Shown here: one piece after another, positions 50,892-60,382 of the stretch | Layout of the letters: the number at the start of each line of letters is the position of its first letter | How positions within the stretch are numbered: the stretch's first letter is position 1 | NCBI GenBank assembly: GCA_024742575.1 | Contig: JANSYF010000003.1 | Coordinates: forward strand, 62,001 to 126,000 | DNA: 64,000 nucleotides | DNA from: Paracoccaceae bacterium | GTDB lineage: Bacteria; Pseudomonadota; Alphaproteobacteria; Rhodobacterales; Rhodobacteraceae | Direction of reading: 5' to 3' | Translations under genes and position numbers: made by a program | Notes under the pieces: generated by a model | What the model was told of the DNA's origin: nothing | Database searches by the model: none | Seen by the model: only the letters and a program-made list of their open reading frames with translations

Positions 50892-50905
50892 TTGACTTGC
50901 ATCAA
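50892..50905. promoter_or_regulatory. Probable FNR/FnrL box TTGACTTGCATCAA
   Basis: One mismatch to TTGAT-N4-ATCAA, upstream of ccoG (start 50826). Confidence 0.65.
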
Positions 50906-50921
50906 ATACTGTATCTTTAAT

Positions 50922-51800
50922 TCAGGTTTTTGCCGCTTCCCTTCGGATCCAGCGCAAAAACGCCTTGAGCGGGGCACGCTGCACGCCGGGTCGCGTGACA
51001 AGATTGTACCCGGAATCCAGCCGGTCTTCGAAAACAGCCATCAGGCGTCCGGCGGCAAGGTCTTCTGCGACGGCGATTCGCGTGGACACCGCGACCCCCT
51101 GCCCGTTTCGCGCACCATCAAGCATAAGGTTTCCCGGTACATGGGTCCGCGACAATACCTTTGCATGGGCGAGCCCGTGCTTGGTCAACCATGCCGAGGA
51201 TTCCGTCGTGCCCAGTTCCTCGAGCCACGGATAGTCGATCAAATCACGGGGCTCTGACGGTGCTTTGCCTTTGAACAGCGACGGCGCACCGATCACCACA
51301 AGTGACGAGTCAAGCAGGCGTTCACATTCAAGCCCGGCCCAGCCACCTGTGCCATATCGGATCGCGACGTCGATGCCACCCGGGGACGGGTCTGTCAGAA
51401 CCGGGCTTGGTGTGACGATCATGTCGATTCCGGGGTGCTCAATCTGGAAACTGCCAAGGCGCGGCATCAGCCATGCGCTGGCAAAGGTCGGCGTGCAGCC
51501 CACGTTCAGCGGCCTGTGCGCATCGGCATTTGTTAGCGCTTCAACCCCGGTAGAAATTCTGCTGAATCCATCTTCCAGTGCACGAGCAAGGTCGCGCCCG
51601 TTGTCAGTCAGTTCCAGCGCCCGGCTTGAACGGTCGAACAAAGGCGTTCCGAGATGCGCTTCAAGACTGCGCAATTGCTGCGAGATCGCCGCGTGGCTGA
51701 CGTTCAATGCTGTACCGGCACTGACGACTGACCCGGTTTGAACAAAAGCGCAAAAGGCACGAAGCGCGGATAGTGACGGCAGGTGGGACCAATCAATCAT
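50922..51800 (-). CDS. LysR family transcriptional regulator (GcvA-like)
   Basis: LPSLSALRAFCAFVQTGSVVSAGTALNVSHAAISQQLRSLEAHLGTPLFDR. Confidence 0.92.
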   Translation of the reverse strand: MIDWSHLPSLSALRAFCAFVQTGSVVSAGTALNVSHAAISQQLRSLEAHLGTPLFDRSSRALELTDNGRDLARALEDGFSRISTGVEALTNADAHRPLNVGCTPTFASAWLMPRLGSFQIEHPGIDMIVTPSPVLTDPSPGGIDVAIRYGTGGWAGLECERLLDSSLVVIGAPSLFKGKAPSEPRDLIDYPWLEELGTTESSAWLTKHGLAHAKVLSRTHVPGNLMLDGARNGQGVAVSTRIAVAEDLAAGRLMAVFEDRLDSGYNLVTRPGVQRAPLKAFLRWIRREAAKT

Positions 51801-51899
51801 GTAACTAAACCTAACATAAAAAATTTATCCCTGAGTCGCATTCATCGGCCGAAAAAGCAAGCATGGGCTTAGAAAGCAACTGCACCCAAGGAGACTGAC

Positions 51900-52040
51900 A
51901 TGTTCAATACATTTGCAAAATCATTCTTCCGCGCAAGCGGGCTATCCCCCACCCGCTACCAAAACTCGATCCCGGCGTCGTGGTATCGTGAAGACCTGCG
52001 CCAACAAGAAGCGCCTAAGCGCTGGGAGGATTGGAGATGA
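51900..52040 (+). CDS. 46-aa small protein, unknown
   Basis: AAGGAG SD 7 nt before ATG; MFNTFAKSFFRASGLSPTRYQNSIPASWYREDLRQQEAPKRWEDWR; divergent from a LysR gene. Confidence 0.5.
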   Translation: MFNTFAKSFFRASGLSPTRYQNSIPASWYREDLRQQEAPKRWEDWR

Positions 52041-52147
52041 TGGATCCCATCCTCAATCTGCCCCCTAATATCTGGCATGGACAGGCAAACAAATACCGCG
52101 CCGGGCGGTGGCCCTGGCGCGGTTGTAGATGGCTGTCCGCCAAATGA
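52037..52147 (+). CDS. 36-aa candidate small protein, unknown
   Basis: ATGA overlap with preceding ORF; MMDPILNLPPNIWHGQANKYRAGRWPWRGCRWLSAK. Confidence 0.3.
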   Translation: MMDPILNLPPNIWHGQANKYRAGRWPWRGCRWLSAK

Positions 52148-52154
52148 TAAAAGC

Positions 52155-52224
52155 GCCGGTGCTTCGAAACGCGCGAACAGAAAGAAGCACCGGCACTGTC
52201 CCTTTTGGCCCGAAAGCCAAAAGG
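52155..52224. terminator. Tandem hairpins between convergent small ORFs and ccoP
   Basis: GCCGGTGCTTC (52155-52165)/GAAGCACCGGC (52184-52194) and CCTTTTGGC-ccgaaa-GCCAAAAGG (52201-52224). Confidence 0.5.
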
Positions 52225-52238
52225 TATCCAAGTTTATC

Positions 52239-53111
52239 TTATTCGACCGGAGCTTCGCCCCCACCAAGGCCGTGAACATAGGTGGCAACAGCGCGAATCT
52301 CGGCTTCGCTCAAGCGCTCTGTCCACGGAGGCATCACACCGAAACGTGAATAAGTTACCGTTTCAACAAGGGTGTCGTAGTCCCCCCCATAGAGCCAGAT
52401 GGCATCCGTCAGGTTGGGCGCACCTTGCCAACGGTCGCCGGTCCCGTCGTCCATATGACAGGCTGCGCAATTGTCGAGGTACACCGCTTCACCGGCAGCA
52501 ACCATGGAAGCATCCTGCGGCTCACCTGACAGAGACATTACGTAGTTAACGGCTTGAGTGATCTCGTCCGGTTCCAGCAATTCGCCGAAGGCTGGCATCT
52601 CGGAATATCGCGCGTCGAGGTCTTCCTCGTTCCGAATTCCGTGTGCGATGGTCGTGTGGATCGCTTCGATGTCACCACCCCATAGCCAATCGTCATCCAA
52701 AAGGTTGGGGTACCCCTTGGCCCCAGCCGCGCCAGAACCGTGGCACTGGGCGCACCATGTTCGGAACACGGCGCCACCTGCGTTCTGGGCGTATTGGTTC
52801 AGGTTTGGATCCTGCGCGATTTCAGTCAGCTCGACCGAGGCAAGCTGCGTGTTGATCTCGGCATTTGCCTCTTCAAAGCGCGCGATCTCTTCAACAACCT
52901 GCGCCCGGGTCGAAAATCCAAGCAAACCCGGTGTGGCCGACTTGATTCCCGGCCATGCCGGATAAGCGATGCTATAAAGCACGGCCCAGACGATACAGGC
53001 GTAGAACGTCCACAGCCACCAACGCGGCAAAGGTTTATTGTATTCCTTGATCCCGTCCCACTCGTGACCGGTGGTTTCATAATCAAGGTCGTCGTCTTGC
53101 TTCTTGTTCAT
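52239..53111 (-). CDS. ccoP: cbb3-type cytochrome c oxidase subunit III (diheme)
   Basis: Two heme c motifs CAQCH and CAACH; N-terminal [32 protein letters not shown]. Confidence 0.96.
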   Translation of the reverse strand: MNKKQDDDLDYETTGHEWDGIKEYNKPLPRWWLWTFYACIVWAVLYSIAYPAWPGIKSATPGLLGFSTRAQVVEEIARFEEANAEINTQLASVELTEIAQDPNLNQYAQNAGGAVFRTWCAQCHGSGAAGAKGYPNLLDDDWLWGGDIEAIHTTIAHGIRNEEDLDARYSEMPAFGELLEPDEITQAVNYVMSLSGEPQDASMVAAGEAVYLDNCAACHMDDGTGDRWQGAPNLTDAIWLYGGDYDTLVETVTYSRFGVMPPWTERLSEAEIRAVATYVHGLGGGEAPVE

Positions 53112-53293
53112 TTCCTCGCCTCCTCAAATGCGGCGGGTTTGTCTTCGTTGCGAAACGGAATGTTGGCCGTGTCGCGATGCGTCTTGTTACTGCCCGGGCG
53201 GATGGCCCAGAGGATTACCCCTACAAAGAAGAGGAACAGGAGAAGCAGCATCCAACTGTCGGCGAATTCCCGAAGGAGCGAATAGGTTTCCAT
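53108..53293 (-). CDS. ccoQ: cbb3-type cytochrome c oxidase subunit IV
   Basis: [50 protein letters not shown]; between ccoO and ccoP. Confidence 0.93.
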   Translation of the reverse strand: METYSLLREFADSWMLLLLFLFFVGVILWAIRPGSNKTHRDTANIPFRNEDKPAAFEEARK

Positions 53294-53303
53294 CGGCGCC
53301 TCC

Positions 53304-54032
53304 TTATCGGCTTGCATCTGGGGTGAAGGTCGAAAAGTCGACCATTGTGCCCAGCACCTGCAGGTACGCGATCAAGGCGTCTGCTTCGGAAACACCGGGT
53401 TGGCCATCAAAGTTGCGCACGTTCACAGCTTCGCCGTACCGCTCAAGCAATCCGTCAAAGTCGCTGTCCGGATCAGCTTGGGCACGGAAGTCTGCACGCG
53501 CTGCTTCGATCATATCGTCGGTGTATGGCACTCCAACAAAACCATTGGTCTTCATCACATCGCCGATATGCTCGCCTTCCAATAGAGTCGCTTCAAGAAA
53601 GCCATATTTCGGCATCACCGACTCCGGCACCACGGATTGCGGATCACGCAGGTGATCAACATGCCAGTCGTCCGAGTAGCGTCCACCAACGCGGGCAAGG
53701 TCAGGCCCTGTCCGCTTGGAGCCCCACTGGAACGGGTGGTCATACATCGACTCTGCGGCAAGGCTATAGTGGCCATAGCGTTCCACCTCGTCGCGCATCG
53801 GACGGATCATCTGGCTGTGGCAGACATAGCAGCCTTCGCGCAGATAGACGTCGCGACCCGCCAATTCGAGAGGGGTATAGGGACGCATCCCCTCGACCTT
53901 CTCGATGGTGTTTTCAAGATAGAAGAGCGGCACAATCTGCACCAATCCTCCGATGGTCACGACAAGGAAGCTCAAAATCAGCAACAGCGTCGCATTGGTT
54001 TCAATGACCTTGTGCTTGTCAAGAATACCCAT
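53304..54032 (-). CDS. ccoO: cbb3-type cytochrome c oxidase subunit II
   Basis: Heme motif [23 protein letters not shown]. Confidence 0.96.
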   Translation of the reverse strand: MGILDKHKVIETNATLLLILSFLVVTIGGLVQIVPLFYLENTIEKVEGMRPYTPLELAGRDVYLREGCYVCHSQMIRPMRDEVERYGHYSLAAESMYDHPFQWGSKRTGPDLARVGGRYSDDWHVDHLRDPQSVVPESVMPKYGFLEATLLEGEHIGDVMKTNGFVGVPYTDDMIEAARADFRAQADPDSDFDGLLERYGEAVNVRNFDGQPGVSEADALIAYLQVLGTMVDFSTFTPDASR

Positions 54033-54045
54033 TGTCCAAGCCTCC

Positions 54046-55656
54046 TTATTCGGCTGCGATGGCTGCAGAGCTGACAGCGGCATCTTTGGCCGGGCTGCGC
54101 TTTACAGTCATCCACAGGTTGTAGCACATGATGAGGGCACCGGTGAGGTACATGACACCACCAAGACCACGCACAACGTACATCGGGAACTTCGCGGCAA
54201 CGGTGTCGGCAAAGCTGTTCACAAGGAACCCGTTTGCATCGACTTCACGCCACATCAGGCCCTCCATAATCCCTGTGACCCACATCGAGGCCGCGTAGAG
54301 AATGATGCCGATAGTGGCGAGCCAGAAGTGCCAGCTGACCATGCCAAGGCTATACAGACGCGTCCGATTCCACAGCTTCGGCACGAGGAAGTAAAGAGCA
54401 CCGAAGGTGATCATGCCGTTCCAACCAAGCGCACCAGAGTGCACGTGACCAATGGTCCAGTCGGTGTAGTGCGACAGCGAATTCACCGCTCGGATCGACA
54501 TCATCGGACCTTCGAAGGTCGACATGCCGTAGAAGCCAAGAGAAATCACCATCATCCGGATCACCGGGTCGGTGCGCAGCTTGTCCCATGCGCCAGACAG
54601 CGTCATCAGACCGTTGATCATACCGCCCCAGCTGGGCATCCAAAGCACGATTGAGAACACCATGCCAAGGGTCGACGCCCAATCCGGCAGAGCGGTGTAG
54701 TGCAGGTGGTGTGGACCGGCCCAGATATACAGAAAGATCAGCGCCCAGAAGTGAATGATCGACAGTTTGTAGCTGAAGACCGGGCGTTCCGCCTGCTTGG
54801 GAACGAAGTAATACATCATGCCGAGGAAACCGGCTGTCAGGAAGAACCCCACAGCGTTGTGGCCATACCACCACTGAACCATCGCATCCTGCACACCTGC
54901 GAAAACCTGCACAGATTTTGATCCGAAGATCGAGACAGGGATGCTCAGGTTGTTGAACACATGAAGCATCGCAACAGTGACAATAAAGGACAGGAAGAAC
55001 CAGTTGGCCACATAGATATGCGGCTCTTTCCGCTTGATGATCGTGCCAACGAAGACAGCGAGATACGCCAGCCAGACGATGGTCAACCACAGGTCAACAT
55101 ACCACTCAGGCTCGGCGTATTCCTTGGACTGCGTAGCGCCCAGAAGATAACCGGTCGCAGCCAAAATGATGAATAGGTTGTAGCCCCAGAACACAAACCA
55201 AGCCGTGTTGCCGCCCCAAAGACGCGCGGCGCTTGTACGCTGTACCACGTAAAACGATGTCGCGATCAAGGCGTTGCCACCAAACGCAAAAATCACCGCA
55301 GAGGTATGGAGCGGACGCAAGCGCCCAAAGTTTGCATAGCCCTGTGCCCATTCAAAGTTGAGCCCCGGAAACGCCAATTGAAACGCGATAAAGGTTCCCG
55401 CGAGGAAACCAACCACACCCCAAAACGCCGTCGCGACAACGCCGTAGCGCACCACGCCATCCATGTAGCTTGATTGTAGGACAGCGGCTGGCACCGGTTC
55501 ATCGGTGTTTCGCAGAGTCCAAAGGAAAAGCCCGGCAGATACCGCCATAATAATAATGGCATGAACCTGATAGGCCAAATCGCGCGCATAACTTGCTGCA
55601 ATCATCGCAAAGAGCGTGATCAAACCAAGCGCGATCAGCTTGATATAGTTCAACAT
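54046..55656 (-). CDS. ccoN: cbb3-type cytochrome c oxidase subunit I
   Basis: Multi-TM heme-copper oxidase; [45 protein letters not shown]. Confidence 0.97.
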   Translation of the reverse strand: MLNYIKLIALGLITLFAMIAASYARDLAYQVHAIIIMAVSAGLFLWTLRNTDEPVPAAVLQSSYMDGVVRYGVVATAFWGVVGFLAGTFIAFQLAFPGLNFEWAQGYANFGRLRPLHTSAVIFAFGGNALIATSFYVVQRTSAARLWGGNTAWFVFWGYNLFIILAATGYLLGATQSKEYAEPEWYVDLWLTIVWLAYLAVFVGTIIKRKEPHIYVANWFFLSFIVTVAMLHVFNNLSIPVSIFGSKSVQVFAGVQDAMVQWWYGHNAVGFFLTAGFLGMMYYFVPKQAERPVFSYKLSIIHFWALIFLYIWAGPHHLHYTALPDWASTLGMVFSIVLWMPSWGGMINGLMTLSGAWDKLRTDPVIRMMVISLGFYGMSTFEGPMMSIRAVNSLSHYTDWTIGHVHSGALGWNGMITFGALYFLVPKLWNRTRLYSLGMVSWHFWLATIGIILYAASMWVTGIMEGLMWREVDANGFLVNSFADTVAAKFPMYVVRGLGGVMYLTGALIMCYNLWMTVKRSPAKDAAVSSAAIAAE

Positions 55657-55748
55657 TTTTTGTCCCTTCGTCGTACCCACACGATTCGGCTGCCATGCGG
55701 GCGGTTTTCAGACTGGGCCCTTAATGCGAAACTTGGCCAAACCTATCC

Positions 55749-55762
55749 TTGATCTGCATCAA
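55749..55762. promoter_or_regulatory. FNR/FnrL box TTGATCTGCATCAA
   Basis: Perfect TTGAT-N4-ATCAA between divergent ccoN and a USP gene. Confidence 0.85.
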
Positions 55763-55856
55763 TAGAATTCAGTGACTTGTTTGATGGGTGTCAAAGCGCA
55801 TCAGGCGACTTAGGTCGAAGGTGGGTCCAGTGGGAATTCATCCAAGGGAGCCAACC

Positions 55857-56696
55857 ATGTCTTTCAAAACAATTTTGGCCGTCGCGACTGACCAAGCCCA
55901 ATTGACGGAAACTCTTTCGCAGGCAAGTGATTTGTCGAGGGCGTTGGACGCTCATCTTGATGTGGTCTGTATCGGTGTCGATCGAACTCAAACCGGCTAT
56001 TATTATGCAGGAATGAACGCCGCGGTACTTCAGGAAACGCTGCATCAAGCGCGCGAAGATGCATCTGAATTGGCAAAAGCTGCAAAACAACAACTGGACC
56101 AATCTGGCCTGCGGTGGGGTGTAACTGAAGCGGTGTGCCAATTGGCAGATGTAGCGCGCTTCGTTGCTTCGCACGCTCGGTTCGCCGACCTTGCAGTTGT
56201 GCCACGCCCCTACGGCGAAGACCGGGGTATTGAATTGGAACCTGTCGTCGAAGGCGCACTATTTGAAGGGCAATCCCCAGTAATCGTGCTGCCTGACGGC
56301 GGGCCACAGCTACAAATGCCCAAAAAAATCGCTATTGGCTGGAACGAAAGCGCCGAAGCGCTTCGGGCTGTCAGAGGTGCTCTACCGTTTCTGAGCGGAG
56401 CGCAATCTGCCCATATTGTCGTTATCGACCCGCCTAAACATGGACCAACCCGGTCCGATCCGGGCGGGCAGTTGTCACAATTCCTTGCCCGTCACGGGGT
56501 GAAAGTAGAGATTGATGTGCTGTCCAAAACGATGCCTCGGGTGTCTGATGTGATGCGCCGCCATGTCATCGACATCGATGCCGATTTGGTGGTCATGGGT
56601 GCATATGGTCATTCCCGCTTCCGCGAGGCCATTCTTGGCGGCGCAACGCGCAATATGCTTGAAAACTGCGAAGTGCCTGTATTCATGGCGCACTAA
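55857..56696 (+). CDS. universal stress protein
   Basis: MSFKTILAVATDQ... and C-terminal DADLVVMGAYGHSRFREAILGGATRNMLENCEVPVFMAH. Confidence 0.92.
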   Translation: MSFKTILAVATDQAQLTETLSQASDLSRALDAHLDVVCIGVDRTQTGYYYAGMNAAVLQETLHQAREDASELAKAAKQQLDQSGLRWGVTEAVCQLADVARFVASHARFADLAVVPRPYGEDRGIELEPVVEGALFEGQSPVIVLPDGGPQLQMPKKIAIGWNESAEALRAVRGALPFLSGAQSAHIVVIDPPKHGPTRSDPGGQLSQFLARHGVKVEIDVLSKTMPRVSDVMRRHVIDIDADLVVMGAYGHSRFREAILGGATRNMLENCEVPVFMAH

Positions 56697-56704
56697 ACAC
56701 GGTT

Positions 56705-57355
56705 CTAGCCGGTGAGCAGTCGAAGACCCTGCGTGACATCAGACCGAACAGCTAACCGAAGGCCGGGTTCATCCCCGGCCTTCAACGCAGCGATGATCAA
56801 CCTGTGATATTGCGGTGCTTCAGTCCTGCGCAATCGGCCGTAAAGCGCACGCATGGTCGGTCCTAGCTGAAGCCAAACCGTTTCCGCCATGGCAAGCATC
56901 GCTGGCGCTTGTGCGCGCAGATAAAGTGTTCGATGAAAATCAAGGTTTGTTCGAATATATCCGACTGCATCGCGGTTCGAGATCGCGTCGGAAATCGTTC
57001 CGTTGATCGCCTGCAACCGATCTATCAGTGCAAGGTGCGCACGCGGCAAAGCACGGCTGGCGAGTTCCACCTCGATCAACGCTCGCAGTGCGGCGAGTTC
57101 CTCGATCCGGTCATTGGACAGTTCTGGTGTCGACACGCGACCAGAGGCCGACATTGATAGTGCGCCTTCCGCAACCAACCGCTGAAACGCTTCACGGGCG
57201 GGCGTCATGGACACGTCGAATTCCCGCGCGACCCCACGCAGGGTAAGTTGCTCCCCTGGGGACATCTGACCGAACATGATCCGGTTCCGCAAACCACGAT
57301 ACACGCGATCATGTGCGGATAGGGTTGGTTCGGTAGGGCGGTTCAGGACACTCAT
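56705..57355 (-). CDS. GntR family transcriptional regulator (FCD-type)
   Basis: VYRGLRNRIMFGQMSPGEQLTLRGVAREFDVSMTPAREAFQRLVAEGAL. Confidence 0.92.
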   Translation of the reverse strand: MSVLNRPTEPTLSAHDRVYRGLRNRIMFGQMSPGEQLTLRGVAREFDVSMTPAREAFQRLVAEGALSMSASGRVSTPELSNDRIEELAALRALIEVELASRALPRAHLALIDRLQAINGTISDAISNRDAVGYIRTNLDFHRTLYLRAQAPAMLAMAETVWLQLGPTMRALYGRLRRTEAPQYHRLIIAALKAGDEPGLRLAVRSDVTQGLRLLTG

Positions 57356-57385
57356 ACTGAACTGTGATCACACCCTGTGAACGGG

Positions 57386-58078
57386 TCAAGCGTCAAACCT
57401 GAAACGATGCAGCTTCGGGCCTTCATGCCGCAGCCAGGACCGCGCGTCGCTATGAGGACCATAAAGCTGATCGACCACACGCCAGAAATCTGCCGAGTGG
57501 TTCATTTCCTGCAAATGCGCAACCTCATGCGCCGCCACATAATCAAGCACAAATTTAGGAGCGAGGATCAAACGCCAAGAATACATTAGTGCGCCCGCGG
57601 ACGAACACGATCCCCAACGGGATCGCGTGTCGCGCAACGTCAATCGGGTGTAGCGGCGGCCCAATCGTTCTGCATAGCGATCAGACGCGCAAGTCAACGC
57701 GATTCGCGCTTGTTCCTTAAGCCAGGTTTGCAGGTGAATGCGCCCCTTCCCGGCAGGCGTGGGCAAGGTGATCCTGCCATCTCCAATCGTAAGACGTTTT
57801 TCGGAACCTTGTACGATCTCAAAGGATTGCCCGCCCACGTCTAAACGAGACCCCGATCCGACAAGCTCTGGGCCAACCTGTTTCGACAGATGCCCTACGA
57901 CCCAGTCGCGCTTTTCTTCGGCGAAAGCTAGGGCTTCACGCTCTGACACGCCGCGCGGTACGGTCAGCGTCACACCACCGTCGACTCTTGAGATCCGAAG
58001 TGTCATGCGGCGCGCACGCGCATTTTTCCGCAGTTTTAACGGAATTTCGGGGTTGCCGGGAAAGGTAGTGACGCCCAT
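57386..58078 (-). CDS. YgjP-like M48 metallopeptidase
   Basis: DTRSRWGSCSSAGALMYSWRLILAPKFVLDYVAAHEVAHLQEMNHSADFWRVV (HEVAH motif). Confidence 0.9.
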   Translation of the reverse strand: MGVTTFPGNPEIPLKLRKNARARRMTLRISRVDGGVTLTVPRGVSEREALAFAEEKRDWVVGHLSKQVGPELVGSGSRLDVGGQSFEIVQGSEKRLTIGDGRITLPTPAGKGRIHLQTWLKEQARIALTCASDRYAERLGRRYTRLTLRDTRSRWGSCSSAGALMYSWRLILAPKFVLDYVAAHEVAHLQEMNHSADFWRVVDQLYGPHSDARSWLRHEGPKLHRFRFDA

Positions 58079-58182
58079 ATGCCGCTCGATGAACTCTGCG
58101 CCCTAAAGCCTTTGACACGGGTTCGGTGTTATGGCAGTTGGCGCAGATTGTCGATATGACCACGCAATAAAGGGGATGACCC

Positions 58183-58500
58183 ATGCCCAAGGAAGAATGG
58201 GGCGTCAAACGTGTTTGCCCGACCACTGGCAAGCGCTTTTATGACCTGAACGCAAATCCGATCATCAGCCCGTATACCGGCGAAGTGGTCGAGATTGACA
58301 CAGGCAAGACCCGCATGATTGCGGCAGACGCCGAAGACCGCCAAAACAAGGCAAAAGCGAACGACACTGAAGAAGTGGACGTTTTGGAAGATGATGACGT
58401 CGATGTCGATCTCGAAGACGATGATGTCCTTGAGGATGACGACGACGATAACGTCTCGCTGGACGACATCGCCGACGTTGCTAGCGAAGACGACGATTAA
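58183..58500 (+). CDS. TIGR02300/FYDLN acid-tailed protein
   Basis: MPKEEWGVKRVCPTTGKRFYDLNANPIISPYTGEVV... with Asp/Glu-rich tail. Confidence 0.9.
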   Translation: MPKEEWGVKRVCPTTGKRFYDLNANPIISPYTGEVVEIDTGKTRMIAADAEDRQNKAKANDTEEVDVLEDDDVDVDLEDDDVLEDDDDDNVSLDDIADVASEDDD

Positions 58501-58568
58501 TTTCTGCGAAAGGGGCGGAATCACGCTTGATCCCGCCCCCGGCATTGCGTAATTGAACGCGCACTAAA

Positions 58569-58644
<76 letters not shown>

Positions 58645-58825
58645 AATTGCCAACATCCAAATCTATGGCTTGTCTTTCACGCGCTTCCAGCACCGACGCG
58701 CGACTGTAGACCGTGTTCGTTTGAACATTGATGCCACTATTAATCAGGTGCCTTGAAAATCAGAGTTTCAAGACGCGAATCACTGTGCCAATATTCAAGA
58801 AAAATAATCTTGGCGGCAGCAGTAT

Positions 58826-60364
58826 ATGTTTCAGGCACAGGCATTGTGGCGCTACCGGTATGGCTCTTTTGCCGACAAGTTCCGGTATCAATATGTCATT
58901 TCGCGATCGACTGAAGTGATCGACGGGTTCCAAGAACACCGTCTAGGCGACCTAAAGCTTTATTCCGGTAAAGAATTGCCAATACGGGAACTGATGGATG
59001 TTTCGGGTTCCAAAGTCGGCTATTTGCTTGGCATCGCCGTTGGTATGAATGCGCCAGAAACGCCAAACACTCTGACCTTACCATTCGAAAAAAGCGTCAA
59101 GGATTTCTGGACCCGCTTTGAAAACTGGCTGGACGATGCTGCAGGACGCTATGCGTTTGTGGTAAACCCATCGGACGGTCCGCGTCTCTATACTGATCCC
59201 GTCGGAATGATTGGTGCTGTCTATAACTCCGAAGACGGCTATGTCGCTTCCTCGCCCATGCTGGCCATCAAGCGCCCATTGCGGCCAAATCCGAAATTTG
59301 ATTTTGATGTAATCCGCAATCGAGCAGGAAAACTAACCCTATTTCATACAGCCGACGAGGATGTGAAGCGCCTCAATCCTAGTTACTACCTTGATCTCAA
59401 CACTCTGGAACCCTCACGATTTTGGCCACGCAATGTCAGTTTCAAGCTGGAACCAGAAAACCCGATCGATATCTACGAAGAAATCATCACAACCGCGCGC
59501 GCCAATATCGGAGCAATTGCAAAAGACTACCGTTGCTCTTTGCCAGTTTCCGGGGGAATGGACAGCCGCTTGCTGCTGGCGTTCGCAGGACCCCACTTGG
59601 ACAAGATCGACCAGTTCTACACTCACATCAACAATTACTCCACGCGGCGCGATGCAGCGATCGCGCAAGAGCTGTGTAACCTCTGTAAAGTTGAACACGA
59701 TGTGCACGACCGGCGGCATTTTGGGATCGGCCCACGTGAGGTTCGCCTAAATCAGCGCGCTCATGAACTGACTTACGGCGCCCCAGCTTCACCACCCGTA
59801 GAATACCGGAATGGCGTGATCAAAGGTGTTCCTGAAGGCAATGTCATTCTCAGAGGCCATCAAACGGACCTACTGAGAGCCGTTTATGTGTTTCGCCCTC
59901 AACCAGAATGGCGCGACCCGGATTGGCAAATCGAACGCCTTTTGGTTGTCCCTCGCGCTGATTTCAACAGCACCATCGCAGATCGTTTCCGCGATGACTT
60001 TGTCGCTTGGCAATCGACCCTGCCAGATACCGCAATGGACAAGGCCGCCGATTTCATGTTCTTGGAAGTCTATTCCAACTCCTCGATCGGTGCGTCGTTC
60101 CCGGCACTGTGGCGCAACTTCTACATGTCACCCTACAACAGCCGCCGTTTAATCACTCTGTCCCTGCAGTTCTCGGAAAAACGCCGACGCGCGTCAGAAC
60201 CAGTGTTCGAGTTAATCGAGATGATGAACAAAGATTTTTCGAGGGTGCCTTTCGATTCCGAAGCCCCCCCATCTTTGGATGACAAACAAGAATGGAGTGT
60301 GGGGGCCAAGTCGACATTGAAACGCCGGGAGAGAACTGTCGAAAAGCTTCTAAAATACGCCTGA
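58826..60364 (+). CDS. asparagine synthase-like protein with degenerate N-terminal domain
   Basis: PP-loop SLPVSGGMDSRLLLAF; N-terminal GRYAFVVNPSDGPRLYTDPVGMIGAVYNSEDGYVASSPMLA resembles an AsnB Ntn domain but has no catalytic N-terminal Cys. Confidence 0.7.
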   Translation: MFQAQALWRYRYGSFADKFRYQYVISRSTEVIDGFQEHRLGDLKLYSGKELPIRELMDVSGSKVGYLLGIAVGMNAPETPNTLTLPFEKSVKDFWTRFENWLDDAAGRYAFVVNPSDGPRLYTDPVGMIGAVYNSEDGYVASSPMLAIKRPLRPNPKFDFDVIRNRAGKLTLFHTADEDVKRLNPSYYLDLNTLEPSRFWPRNVSFKLEPENPIDIYEEIITTARANIGAIAKDYRCSLPVSGGMDSRLLLAFAGPHLDKIDQFYTHINNYSTRRDAAIAQELCNLCKVEHDVHDRRHFGIGPREVRLNQRAHELTYGAPASPPVEYRNGVIKGVPEGNVILRGHQTDLLRAVYVFRPQPEWRDPDWQIERLLVVPRADFNSTIADRFRDDFVAWQSTLPDTAMDKAADFMFLEVYSNSSIGASFPALWRNFYMSPYNSRRLITLSLQFSEKRRRASEPVFELIEMMNKDFSRVPFDSEAPPSLDDKQEWSVGAKSTLKRRERTVEKLLKYA

Positions 60365-60382
60365 ATATTTCTTAGGCGCTGG

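Noticed and set aside
58370-58500. Low-complexity GAT/GAC-rich repeat
   Set aside because: It encodes the Asp/Glu-rich tail normal for the FYDLN-acid family, not an independent repeat element.
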